DNA of 64,000 nt from REEP01 sp964517265 (GTDB lineage Bacteria > Pseudomonadota > Alphaproteobacteria > Rhodospirillales > Defluviicoccaceae), in NCBI GenBank assembly GCA_964517265.1, contig CAZFBS010000008.1, forward strand, positions 1 through 64,000, given 5' to 3'. Of the stretch, positions 43,757 to 52,773 are shown in pieces. The translations under genes and the position numbers were made by a program. The number at the start of each line of letters is the position of its first letter. Position 1 is the stretch's first letter. Under the pieces are notes generated by a model, which was not told where the DNA came from, searched no databases, and saw only the letters and a program-made list of their open reading frames with translations.

Positions 43757-46054
43757 TTACATCGCTAACGATCGCGGCGCTTCCGCTGCAACCGTCTGGC
43801 TGGCGTTCCTGTCGTCCAAGTCGTAGCGCCCTTCCATCCTATGAAAGACTACCTTTACGCGCGCGCCTCCGTTCTCCCGGTCTTCAAAAAGAAGATCGGC
43901 ATTATGGTCTTCGGTGATTTTCTTGACGATGGCCAAACCGAGTCCGGTCCCTTTGGCTCGCGATGTTACGTAAGGTTCAGTCAGGCGGTCTCGACAATCG
44001 ACTGGGAACCCGCGACCGTTGTCCTCGATGATTACCGCGACGTGGTCCGGCTCCCCATCAGCAGCTTCCCGTCTCACGGACACCCAAACGCGCCCTTCTT
44101 GATCAGGTTTGTCACCTTCACTCCTGTTCTCCTCAATCGCCTCTGACGCATTCTTGAGAAGATTCGTCAGCACTTGGGCAATTTGACGGCTGTCGCAAAC
44201 CAGAATGATGTCGTTCTCCGGCAAGGAAAGGCTAAAATGCACACCAGGGGTTCGGTTTCTCTCAAGAAAGACTGCCTGCCGGACGAGCTCGCTCAGGTTC
44301 TCCGGTTTCAGTTCGGGACGGGGCATACGGGCGAACGCGGAAAATTCGTCGACCATTCTGCGGATATCTTCGACGCGACGGACGATCATGCTGGTGCAGG
44401 CAGAAAAGGTATCGACGTCGGTCATGATCTCCTTCTGGTATTTTCGCTGGAGCCGCTCAGCAGCCAGCTGGATCGGTGTCAAAGGGTTCTTGATCTCGTG
44501 AGCAATGCGACGTGCGACATCCGCCCAAGCGGCCTTGCGCTGAGCGGAGACAAGGGCCGTTATATCGTCGAGTGTCACGACGTATCCAGCCACCCCGCCA
44601 CCAACCTTCTCTGCCACCACTCTGGTGATCAACGTGCGTGGCCCGCTTCCCGTCAACAACCGTATTTCCGCCTCCCAGCTGCGGTCCGGATGGGAGGCCG
44701 CATCATCGAGTAGTTCCCGCATCTCCGGCGCAACATTCTTCAATGGTTGGCCAATCGCCTCGTCAAGATCGATATCCAAAAGTTCGGAAGCGGATCGATT
44801 GGGTAGGTTTATAAGACCATCCTGATCGAGCCCAATTACCCCCGCGGAGACGCCGCTTAACACCGTTTCGGTGAAGCGGCGGCGTTCGTCCAACTGCTGG
44901 TTAGCCACGATCAGGCTCTCCCGTTGGCTCTCCAGTTGACTCGTCATGCGATTGAATGCACGCCCTAGAGTGTCGAGTTCCTCAACCGAGGCGGTACCGT
45001 CGACGCGCACCCCCAGATCCCCTCTGCGCACGCGATCTGCAGCAGAAATCAGACGGCTGATCGGCTTGGAGATCTGCGTCGCCAGAGCGAGACCGGTCCA
45101 GGCCGCTGCCATCAGCAACAGCAGTGCGACGACAATGAAGATCATGACAAAGGTAATCAGAATGCCCTCGCGGCGTTCCTCCAAACGCTGATACTGGGCG
45201 ACGGCATCATGAGTCCTCTCGATGTTGGCGAGCACGTGAGGATCGATGAACCGCCCGACTATCAAATAGGCGTCGATGAACCTGTTCAACCTGACCACGG
45301 CGCGAACCCGGTTGTCGTTCTCTGCGGTTAGAACCGCGATCTGGCCCTCCGCCGCTCGCGCCACCGCCTGGCGCGGCACAAGATCGAGCTCCAGGCTGAG
45401 ACTGAGAGGCGTGCGCGCCAGCACCCGGGCGTTGCTATCGATAACGAGAGCTTCAGGCAAGGACCGCAAGTTTGCCTGCTCCGAAAGAACGTAGCTGAAC
45501 AGTTGTTCATTGCCCATCAGCACCGGCGCGTCTCGGTTGAGGTCGTTAGCCATGGCGAGAGCTTCGGCCCGGATGCTTTGCTGATGCTCCATCAGATATG
45601 CCTCGGCAACGGCACTCGAGGAGATGACGGCCGTGCGGACGCGTTCGCTGAACCAGGCCTGGAGGCCGAAGTTCAGGAAAAGAGCGGAGAAGACGGCCAC
45701 CAGGATAGCCGGCGTCACCGCCACAAGACTGAACATCAAGACGATGCGAACGTGGAGGCCGGATCCGGCCATGCCGCGGCGCCGTTCCGCCCACACCTTC
45801 ACCACTTGAAAGGCGACGAACGCGCCGAGCATCAGAATCAGACTGAGGTCCAGGAACAACAAGGCTACTAGCGCATCGCGGTGACGCCCCGGCTCGGTGG
45901 TTCCCGTCCAAACCCCGACGGTCGCAGAACCGGAGAGAACCGCAGCCACCGTCAGCGCGAAGGCTGCCTTGCGGTACAACCCGACGCGCCGCGACCAGTC
46001 GCGCAAGCGATCGACGAATCCCCTGGAGCCGGACAAGGCCATTGGAACGGTCAT
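43757..46054 (-). CDS. ntrY: nitrogen regulation sensor histidine kinase NtrY
   Basis: 765 residues. Transmembrane segments lie near 25-60 and 85-125, and another near 300 after a periplasmic sensor loop. HAMP (PISRLISAADRVRRGDLGVR), a PAS domain (GVIGLDQDGLINLPNRSA) and a kinase core with phospho-His519 in RRIAHEIKNPLTPIQ follow; the N, G1 and G2 boxes are NLLKNASEA, EDNGRGFP and GTGLGLAIVKK. Translation is coupled to ntrC by an ATGA overlap. Confidence 0.96.
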   Translation of the reverse strand: MTVPMALSGSRGFVDRLRDWSRRVGLYRKAAFALTVAAVLSGSATVGVWTGTTEPGRHRDALVALLFLDLSLILMLGAFVAFQVVKVWAERRRGMAGSGLHVRIVLMFSLVAVTPAILVAVFSALFLNFGLQAWFSERVRTAVISSSAVAEAYLMEHQQSIRAEALAMANDLNRDAPVLMGNEQLFSYVLSEQANLRSLPEALVIDSNARVLARTPLSLSLELDLVPRQAVARAAEGQIAVLTAENDNRVRAVVRLNRFIDAYLIVGRFIDPHVLANIERTHDAVAQYQRLEERREGILITFVMIFIVVALLLLMAAAWTGLALATQISKPISRLISAADRVRRGDLGVRVDGTASVEELDTLGRAFNRMTSQLESQRESLIVANQQLDERRRFTETVLSGVSAGVIGLDQDGLINLPNRSASELLDIDLDEAIGQPLKNVAPEMRELLDDAASHPDRSWEAEIRLLTGSGPRTLITRVVAEKVGGGVAGYVVTLDDITALVSAQRKAAWADVARRIAHEIKNPLTPIQLAAERLQRKYQKEIMTDVDTFSACTSMIVRRVEDIRRMVDEFSAFARMPRPELKPENLSELVRQAVFLERNRTPGVHFSLSLPENDIILVCDSRQIAQVLTNLLKNASEAIEENRSEGDKPDQEGRVWVSVRREAADGEPDHVAVIIEDNGRGFPVDCRDRLTEPYVTSRAKGTGLGLAIVKKITEDHNADLLFEDRENGGARVKVVFHRMEGRYDLDDRNASQTVAAEAPRSLAM

Positions 46055-47493
46055 TTTCCTCCAGTCCGCACCACCGGAATCTTCAATTCGCGAATTTTTT
46101 TTCTCAGCGTGTTTCTGTTCAGGCCCAGCACTTCTGCGGCACGGATCTGGTTCCCGCGTGTTGCCTCCAGTGTCAGCGAGATCAATGGGCGCTCCACCTC
46201 TCTGATAACGCGATCGAACAATCCGGGTGCCGGCAGTGCTTCGCCGTGCGCACTGAAGTAAACTTTCAACTGCCGCTCGACGGTTTGGCTGAGGCCATCG
46301 GACTCTGATTCGCTGTCGGGCGGCAAGGTATCGGCGAGTTCAGCTTCGATGATGTCGATCCCGATAATATCCTCCGAATAGAGAGCCGCCAGCCGCCGTA
46401 CCAAGTTCTCAAGTTCACGAACATTTCCGGGCCAGCGGTATGTCTTCAGGCGCTCCATCGCGCCACTGTCGAGCAGTTTGGCCGGAAGCCCCTCGTTAAC
46501 AGCCCTGCTGAGAAAATGGCGCACCAGTTCCGGAATATCTGATACCCGCTCGCGCAGAGGCGGCACACGGATCGGCACCACGTTGAGACGGAAGTAAAGA
46601 TCTTCTCGAAACAGTCCTTGCCGAATATGATGCCCAAGATCGCGATGCGTAGCGGCGATAATCCGCACGTTGGCGCGGATCGGGATACGGCCGCCGATAG
46701 TGGTATACTCGCCCTCCTGCAGCACCCTAAGCAGCCGGGTCTGTGCTTCCGGTGGCATGTCGCCGATCTCGTCAAGGAACAGGGAGCCGCCCTCCGCTTG
46801 TTCAAAGCGGCCGGTACTGCGATGCGTAGCGCCAGTGAATGCCCCCTTCTCGTGGCCAAAAAGCTCGCTTTCAATCAGCTCGCGAGGAATTGCCGCCATG
46901 TTGATTGCTACGAACGGGCCGTCCCGGCGCTTGCCATAGGTGTGAAGGGCACGCGCCACAAGCTCCTTGCCGGTCCCGGACTCGCCGGTAATCAGGACTG
47001 TCAGATCGGTTCCCATCAGCCGTGCCACGGTGCGGTAGATTTCCTGCATAGCCGGAGAGCGACCCAGCAAAGGCAGCGAGTCCTCTTGCGGAAAATCACT
47101 GCTGCTGGAGAGCTTGGCTGCCGGTGTTACCGGCTCGAGGGCGCGACGGACGACTGACAACAGCTCGTTGAGGTCGAACGGCTTGGGCAGATACTCAAAA
47201 GCACCTCGCTCAGTGGCCTTGACTGCCGTTAGGAACGTACTCTGCGCGCTCATGACGACGACCCGGAGTTCGGGACGAATCTTGCGAATACGCGGAATGA
47301 GATCGAGGCCGTTCTCGTCGGGCATCAGTACATCAGTAATGATTACGTCGCCCTGCCCGTCGCTCACCCACCGCCAGAGCGTGGTCGCATTGCCGGTGAT
47401 CCGAACCTGATATCCAGCGCGTTCCAAAGCATGACTGACCACTGTCCGTATTGCCGGATCGTCGTCAGCAACCAGCACTGTCGCGCCAGTCAT
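46051..47493 (-). CDS. ntrC: nitrogen regulation response regulator NtrC
   Basis: 480 residues. Receiver Asp54 in IITDVLMPDE, AAA+ domain with Walker A GESGTGKE (170-177), intact GAFTGA (217-222) and Walker B FLDEIGDMP, and a C-terminal Fis-type helix-turn-helix (GNQIRAAEVLGLNRNTLRKKI). It is therefore a full sigma-54 activator, unlike NtrX encoded next to it. It activates genes for nitrogen scavenging when phosphorylated by NtrB. Start and stop overlap ntrB and ntrY by 4 bp each. Confidence 0.97.
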   Translation of the reverse strand: MTGATVLVADDDPAIRTVVSHALERAGYQVRITGNATTLWRWVSDGQGDVIITDVLMPDENGLDLIPRIRKIRPELRVVVMSAQSTFLTAVKATERGAFEYLPKPFDLNELLSVVRRALEPVTPAAKLSSSSDFPQEDSLPLLGRSPAMQEIYRTVARLMGTDLTVLITGESGTGKELVARALHTYGKRRDGPFVAINMAAIPRELIESELFGHEKGAFTGATHRSTGRFEQAEGGSLFLDEIGDMPPEAQTRLLRVLQEGEYTTIGGRIPIRANVRIIAATHRDLGHHIRQGLFREDLYFRLNVVPIRVPPLRERVSDIPELVRHFLSRAVNEGLPAKLLDSGAMERLKTYRWPGNVRELENLVRRLAALYSEDIIGIDIIEAELADTLPPDSESESDGLSQTVERQLKVYFSAHGEALPAPGLFDRVIREVERPLISLTLEATRGNQIRAAEVLGLNRNTLRKKIRELKIPVVRTGGK

Positions 47494-48608
47494 GTTTCGC
47501 CCTCCGAGGGTGGATACTTCTGGAGCATGACCCGGAAGACAGTTCGCTGGGGCTGGCTCTCGAACTCAACGACTCCGCCGTGATCGCCGATTATTTTCGC
47601 CACAAGCGAGAGACCGAGGCCTTTTCCTCGCGGTTTGGAAGACACGAACGGCTCGAATAGGTGAGCGTTCATGTCCTCGGGAATGCCTTCGCCATTGTCC
47701 TGCACGCTAACCATCATCGGCAGATGAACCCGCGATTGGCTGCCGGGAACCGCAAAGCGAACGCCATGCCAATAGGCTGTTGTTATCACCACCTCGCCGC
47801 CGTGTGGCGGGGCCGCCTCGGCGGCGTTCTTCACCAGATTGAGGAACACCTGGGTCAACTGATCCCGGTTGCCGTAGACAGGTGGCAGCGATGGATCATA
47901 GTTTTCGACATAACGCAGATGGCTGCCAAAGCTGCTCTGTGCCAACATCCGGGCCCGGCTCAGAACCTCGTGAATGTTGACGGCCTCACGTTCTAGCGGG
48001 CCGCCCACCGAAAACACCTCCATACGATCGACCAATGCGCAGACGCGATCAGCCTCATCGCGAATGAGACGCGTCAGTTCCTTGTCTTCCTGGCTGGCGG
48101 TCTGCTCCAACAACTGAGCGGCACCGCGAATGCCTGCAATCGGGTTCTTGACCTCATGCGCCAGCATCGCGGCCAGGGCGCTTACGGACCGGGCAGCGCC
48201 TCTGTGGGTCAGTTGCCTGTCGATCTTCGCTGCAATCGACTGCTCTTGCATGGAGACGAGAACGACGTCCGACAGATCGCCCACCGGCGATACCTGCACA
48301 TTGACGAAGTGATGGCCGATCCGAGGGTTGGATAAGGTTACATGATATTCGGTTACCGGATGCCCTCCCTCCCGAGCCTGCCTGATAAGAGCGATCAGCG
48401 GGCTGTCAGGCGATACCAGATCTTGAAGCTTTTGCCCCTTCAAGTGAGAAGCGCCGCTGCGAAAGAACTGCTCCCCAGCATTATTGACATGGATGATGGT
48501 CAAATCAGTATCCACAACGACAATGGCAGCAGGAAGCGCGTTCAAAATCGAATCGGCGTCGACGGCAAGACTGTTTGACCGGCGGAATTCAATGACACTT
48601 TTTTTCAT
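47490..48608 (-). CDS. ntrB: nitrogen regulation sensor kinase NtrB
   Basis: 372 residues, soluble. A PAS domain (about 20-125) precedes the kinase core with phospho-His151 in LAHEVKNPIAGIRGAAQLLE; the N box is NLVKNAAEAAPP and the G boxes are VQDNGEGIPEDM and RGKGLGLSLVAKI. In known systems PII protein controls its kinase/phosphatase balance. It lies 10 bp after dusB in the nifR3-ntrBC operon. Confidence 0.96.
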   Translation of the reverse strand: MKKSVIEFRRSNSLAVDADSILNALPAAIVVVDTDLTIIHVNNAGEQFFRSGASHLKGQKLQDLVSPDSPLIALIRQAREGGHPVTEYHVTLSNPRIGHHFVNVQVSPVGDLSDVVLVSMQEQSIAAKIDRQLTHRGAARSVSALAAMLAHEVKNPIAGIRGAAQLLEQTASQEDKELTRLIRDEADRVCALVDRMEVFSVGGPLEREAVNIHEVLSRARMLAQSSFGSHLRYVENYDPSLPPVYGNRDQLTQVFLNLVKNAAEAAPPHGGEVVITTAYWHGVRFAVPGSQSRVHLPMMVSVQDNGEGIPEDMNAHLFEPFVSSKPRGKGLGLSLVAKIIGDHGGVVEFESQPQRTVFRVMLQKYPPSEGET

Positions 48609-48618
48609 CGCCCACTCG

Positions 48619-49611
48619 CTACGCAGCTAGGCGCTCTATAAGGGGCTGGTAAAAGGTCCGAACGGCATTTTTTACCACCTCGGGATTAGAGATCTCCATG
48701 ATTGTCCGTCGAAAAGCAGCTCCGCCCGGCAGGCCCTTGGAGTACCACCCGATATGCTTGCGAGCAATCCGAACACCGGCTTCACAACCGTAATGCATTA
48801 ACATCGCTTCATAATGATCAAGCAGGATCTGCTTTTGCTGCCTCAGCGATGGTGACGGCATCCGCCGCCCATTCTCCAGGAAGCCCGCGATCTGCCCCAG
48901 CAGCCACGGCTTTCCGTACACACCGCGACCGACCATCACGCCATCGGCTCCCGATTCGGCTAGCATCCGCGCCGCGTCCTCTTCGTTTTCGACATCGCCA
49001 TTGGCGATGACCGGAATCGACACTGCTTCCTTGACTGTCCGGATGAATGCCCAGTCGGAGCAGCCGCTGTAAAACTGGCATCTGGTTCTTCCATGTACAG
49101 CAACCGCCTTGACCCCGCATTCCTCAGCAGCCCGGGCGAGTTCCGGCGCATTGCGCGACGTATCATCCCACCCCGTCCGCATCTTGAGCGTGACCGGGAC
49201 ATCGACCGCGTTGACCACTGCCGACAAGATTTTTCGTGCCAACACCATGTCCCGCATCAACGCGGCTCCAGCCTCTCCTTTCACCACCTTCTTGACCGGA
49301 CAGCCCATATTGATGTCGATAATATCGGCACCAAGATCGCAGCACATGCGCGCCGCTTCTGCCATTACCGCAGGTTCGCACCCAGCAAGTTGTACCGTGA
49401 TCGGCCGCGGCTCATCGGCACCGGTGATGCGCAGGAGCGTCTTCTGCGAGCCATGAGTCATGGCTTTACTCGCGATCATCTCGGAGACCACCAGCCCAGC
49501 GCCTAATCCTTTGACGAGCCGGCGAAATGGAGCATCTGTGACACCCGACATCGGCGCCAAGATAATCGGGGTACTCAGCGAGACCTCGCCAATGCGAAGC
49601 ACCATCATCAC
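48619..49611 (-). CDS. dusB: tRNA-dihydrouridine synthase DusB (NifR3)
   Basis: 330 residues. FMN-dependent enzyme that reduces uridine to dihydrouridine in tRNA. Landmarks are ILAPMSGVTDAPFRRLVKG, the catalytic Cys in NMGCPVKKVVKGEAGAAL, AVHGRTRCQFYSG and VIANGDVENEEDA. The start is one of three successive ATG codons at 49611. It heads the nifR3-ntrB-ntrC operon, a conserved pairing whose reason is not known. Confidence 0.96.
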   Translation of the reverse strand: MMMVLRIGEVSLSTPIILAPMSGVTDAPFRRLVKGLGAGLVVSEMIASKAMTHGSQKTLLRITGADEPRPITVQLAGCEPAVMAEAARMCCDLGADIIDINMGCPVKKVVKGEAGAALMRDMVLARKILSAVVNAVDVPVTLKMRTGWDDTSRNAPELARAAEECGVKAVAVHGRTRCQFYSGCSDWAFIRTVKEAVSIPVIANGDVENEEDAARMLAESGADGVMVGRGVYGKPWLLGQIAGFLENGRRMPSPSLRQQKQILLDHYEAMLMHYGCEAGVRIARKHIGWYSKGLPGGAAFRRTIMEISNPEVVKNAVRTFYQPLIERLAA

Positions 49612-49625
49612 ACCTGTGTCTATTC

Positions 49626-49660
49626 GTGCCCATTAGATAGGCACAATTCATTCTTTTCAA
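49626..49660 (-). promoter_or_regulatory. sigma-70-like promoter with overlapping inverted repeat before dusB-ntrBC
   Basis: On the gene strand TTGAAA (49655-49660) is followed after exactly 17 bases by TCTAAT (49632-49637). The -10 is enclosed in GTGCC (49626-49630) and GGCAC (49640-49644), a perfect inverted repeat with 9-base spacing. GTGCCCATT also recurs at 49685-49693. The arrangement suggests a promoter whose -10 is covered by a repressor; the protein is unknown and the sequence does not match the NtrC site. Confidence 0.5.
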
Positions 49661-49693
49661 GGATCTGCCGCTATGCTGGGCGCTGTGCCCATT

Positions 49694-50491
49694 TCATGCC
49701 ATCAGCACGTCGGTGACGAACTTCACTCCCGGATAACCGAGGGTCAACAGGAGGTAGGCTAAAAGCACCACGCGTGCGGCTCGACGCCCACGCATACCGC
49801 TACGGTAATGCGCGAAGAGCAATACGGCAATGACGACAAAAGCCGCCAACGTCAGGATGGTCTTGTGATCAAACGGAAGAACTTGACCACTCTCGCGAAA
49901 GCTCAGCACCATTCCGGTGGCAAGGCCAATGCCAAGAACCGCCTCTCCGACCGAAAGCAACCGGACGACAAGACGTTCACAGTCGGCAAGGGGTGGCAGA
50001 AGCCTGCTCAGCTTCGTTGGTCGACGGCGTTTTAGAGCGCGTTCTTGAATGAACGCCCCGAGTGCCGCCACCGCGGCAATGGTGACCAAACCGTAGGTGA
50101 TAACAGAGACGGCAATGTGTACGGCAATCCAGGCGCCGGGTTCCGAACCGACGCGGAAAGGTCGCTCCGGTGCCGTCTGCCAAACCACGGCGATTAGCGC
50201 CAAAATCAACATGTAGATCGCGAAAACAGGCGTGAGTCGCCAAGCCTGCGCAGCCATGACCGCGACGACACCGTGAAGAATCACGGAGACCAAAATGATT
50301 GCCCACAACGTCGCAGACAAGCCGGTGTGCCACGATCCGGACAGATCGTAGGCGGCTCGCAACCCTGCACCTGTTGCAGCAATAGCGAGAGCAGACCAGA
50401 AAAACGTGTCCCTACGGGGCCTTCCACGCAGGACCTGAAGAATCGCGGGAAGAAACCCCACAAGGGCAAACACGTCGAACAGGAAAGTCAT
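49694..50491 (-). CDS. CcsA/YpjD-type cytochrome c assembly membrane protein
   Basis: 265 residues from ATG 50491 with about eight transmembrane helices. It belongs to the CcsA/ResC/YpjD group: conserved His residues in IAVHIAVSVITYGL and FDHKTIL are the kind that hold heme in heme-handling proteins. The WWD motif of true heme lyases is not evident, so the YpjD subgroup fits best; its role is uncertain. It lies divergent from ispDF and upstream of dusB. Confidence 0.82.
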   Translation of the reverse strand: MTFLFDVFALVGFLPAILQVLRGRPRRDTFFWSALAIAATGAGLRAAYDLSGSWHTGLSATLWAIILVSVILHGVVAVMAAQAWRLTPVFAIYMLILALIAVVWQTAPERPFRVGSEPGAWIAVHIAVSVITYGLVTIAAVAALGAFIQERALKRRRPTKLSRLLPPLADCERLVVRLLSVGEAVLGIGLATGMVLSFRESGQVLPFDHKTILTLAAFVVIAVLLFAHYRSGMRGRRAARVVLLAYLLLTLGYPGVKFVTDVLMA

Positions 50492-50624
50492 GATATCGTC
50501 TGGAGGCGCTTCCAAAAAGAAGGCGCAGGGAACGCCTGATCTCGCCCTTGGCAATGTGAAATGCTGGTTCTAGCATGCCCACAGGGCGTTTTCATTGACA
50601 ACCTTTCGGATCCATGCAGGGCAG

Positions 50625-51791
50625 ATGACACGGTGCGTTGCGCTGGTCGTCGCTGGCGGACAAGGGGAGCGAGCCGGCGGCGTGATTCCAAAGCAGTATC
50701 AACTGCTCGCGGGTCAACCTGTCGTGCGCCGGGCTGCCCGCCTGTTCGTCGATCACCCCGATGTGGATGCCGTTCGAGTCGTCATTCGTGAAGCGGATCA
50801 GGCTTACTATGATGTCGCGACTGCGGGCCTTGATCTTTTGGAGCCCGTGACGGGTGGCACGACACGGCAGGAATCTGTCCTGAGGGGATTAGAAAGCCTC
50901 ACCGGGATTGCTCCGGAGATCGTCCTGATCCACGATGCCGCCCGGCCGTTATGTCGACCGGAGGTGATCACCCGTGTTGTTGCGGCGCTGTCTTCCGCTC
51001 GCGCGGCTGTTCCTTGTGTGCCGGTTGGGGACACCCTCAAACGCGGAGATGCGTTTGGGAATGTTGTAGTCGCCACTGTCGAACGGGAACGCCTATGGCA
51101 GGCGCAAACGCCTCAAGGATTCCGTTTTCAGAACATCCTCATGGCTCATCGCCGGAGGATCGGGCAGTCCCTGACAGATGATGCGGCGGTGGCGGAACAG
51201 GAGGGTATTGCCGTGACGATTGTTGCTGGAGATGAACACAACATCAAGATCACGACGGCGGGAGACTTCGGCCTCGGGGAGCACTGGCTCAACCCGGGAT
51301 ATGAAACCCGTACCGGATTTGGCTTTGACGTGCACCGCTTCGGAACAGGCAAACATGTTATGTTGGGCGGGGTTGCGATTGCTCATGATAAAGGACTTGT
51401 CGGCCACTCGGATGCCGATGTTGTTCTTCACGCGCTGACCGACGCGATTCTCGGTGCTGTCGGCGCGGGCGATCTCGGGTTGCATTTCCCGCCTACCGAT
51501 CCGCAGTGGCGAGGCGCGAATTCGGAGGTTTTCGTGAAACGGGCGATGGCGTTCGTGGCGGAGACGGGAGGCTCCATTTCGAACGTCGACATCACGATTA
51601 TCTGTGAGCGACCGCGGATCGGGCCCTATCGAGAGACCATGGTCCAACGTATCGCGCACATCATGGCGATCGAGGCGGCACGCGTGAGCATCAAGGCAAC
51701 CACAAGCGAGGGCCTCGGCTTTACCGGCCGGCGAGAGGGGATTGCGGCGCAAGCGGTTGCTACAGTGCGGATTTTCAGGAGTTGCGAATAG
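50625..51791 (+). CDS. ispDF: bifunctional IspD/IspF, MEP isoprenoid pathway
   Basis: 388 residues from ATG 50625. The IspD part (1-225) has VVAGGQGERAGGVIPKQYQ and LIHDAARPLCRP, and joins CTP to methylerythritol phosphate. The IspF part (about 232-388) has GFGFDVHRFGTGKHVMLGG, GHSDADVVLHALTDAILGA and FTGRREGIAAQAVAT, and forms the cyclodiphosphate. Fusion of the two is common in alphaproteobacteria. In-frame TTG 50595 is an alternative start. Two further pathway genes, dxs and ispA, lie at 54.5-57.4 kb. Confidence 0.96.
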   Translation: MTRCVALVVAGGQGERAGGVIPKQYQLLAGQPVVRRAARLFVDHPDVDAVRVVIREADQAYYDVATAGLDLLEPVTGGTTRQESVLRGLESLTGIAPEIVLIHDAARPLCRPEVITRVVAALSSARAAVPCVPVGDTLKRGDAFGNVVVATVERERLWQAQTPQGFRFQNILMAHRRRIGQSLTDDAAVAEQEGIAVTIVAGDEHNIKITTAGDFGLGEHWLNPGYETRTGFGFDVHRFGTGKHVMLGGVAIAHDKGLVGHSDADVVLHALTDAILGAVGAGDLGLHFPPTDPQWRGANSEVFVKRAMAFVAETGGSISNVDITIICERPRIGPYRETMVQRIAHIMAIEAARVSIKATTSEGLGFTGRREGIAAQAVATVRIFRSCE

Positions 51792-51889
51792 AGAAGAGGG
51801 TGCCGGTGCGCCGCCATCCTTGCGCCGCGACGCTGGCCGGTGGATCCTGTGTGGGGCGCGGCGATGGCAACGGAAACGCAGCAGAACCA

Positions 51890-52738
51890 ATGAAACAAGT
51901 GATGAAAAGCCTCAGCCCGGAAGATCATCAAGCCTTGACCCAGGCGTACGAAGCGCTGGAACATCCCGGGCTTGCCGCCAGGATCAGCAACTTTCTCGGG
52001 ATTCCGGTGACTGCAAGCATCAAGATGTTGCCACACTCGTGGTCCAGGTCACTCACCACCGCGTCTGAGGCTGCCGTAGCGAGAGCCTTTGATGTCGCCC
52101 TTGCTTCACTCGGTGGAAAATCGCCGGCCTTGGGCAAGCACACTTCAAGTCACCGCCTCCTCGCCATGGCTACCGGGGCAGCGGGCGGTTTCCTCGGCCT
52201 GCCCGCTCTGCTGATTGAACTTCCGCTGACAACTATCATTATGCTGCGCGCGATTGCCGACGTGGCCCGCAGCGAAGGCGAGGACCTTACGGAACTGGAG
52301 GCACGCCTTGCCTGTGTTCATGTTCTTGCCTTCGGGGGCCGCTCGGGCGAAGATCGGTATGCCGAACTTGGCTATTATGAGCTGCGCGCCGCTCTTGCTC
52401 TGCACTTTTCCGTTATAGCACCCCACATCGCGGCCCAAGGAATCAACGGCCATCTGCCGTCGAGCATCAATCTCATTCGCAGCATTGCAGCCCGGTTTGG
52501 CCTCGTTATTTCCGAAAAAGCGGCGATTCAAATGGTTCCTGTGCTGGGAGCTGCCGCTGGTGCTCTCTGCAATCGTGCGTTTATCGAGCATTTTCAACAT
52601 GTTGCCAGCGGTCATTTTACAGTCCGTCGGCTGGAGCGGAAATACGGCGGCACTGTCATTGAGGCTGCCTATCGCGCCATCGAGGTCGAGCAGGAATCTG
52701 CCAGTACAGGCGTAGCCGCATCTCGGGCTACTTCGTAA
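51890..52738 (+). CDS. EcsC-family protein
   Basis: 282 residues from ATG 51890; upstream in-frame codons back to 51782 overlap ispDF and look random. EcsC family: LLAMATGAAGGFLGLPALLIELPLTTIIMLRAIADVA, here split across residues 90-125, is the hydrophobic core, followed by CVHVLAFGGRSGEDRYAELGYYELR and a second hydrophobic stretch near 215-235. In Bacillus EcsC is linked to an ABC exporter; in proteobacteria the role is unknown. It lies where a cinA-type gene often follows ispDF. Confidence 0.82.
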   Translation: MKQVMKSLSPEDHQALTQAYEALEHPGLAARISNFLGIPVTASIKMLPHSWSRSLTTASEAAVARAFDVALASLGGKSPALGKHTSSHRLLAMATGAAGGFLGLPALLIELPLTTIIMLRAIADVARSEGEDLTELEARLACVHVLAFGGRSGEDRYAELGYYELRAALALHFSVIAPHIAAQGINGHLPSSINLIRSIAARFGLVISEKAAIQMVPVLGAAAGALCNRAFIEHFQHVASGHFTVRRLERKYGGTVIEAAYRAIEVEQESASTGVAASRATS

Positions 52739-52773
52739 ATCTGCCGGACACCCTCCAGATTTGTTCAGGTGGC

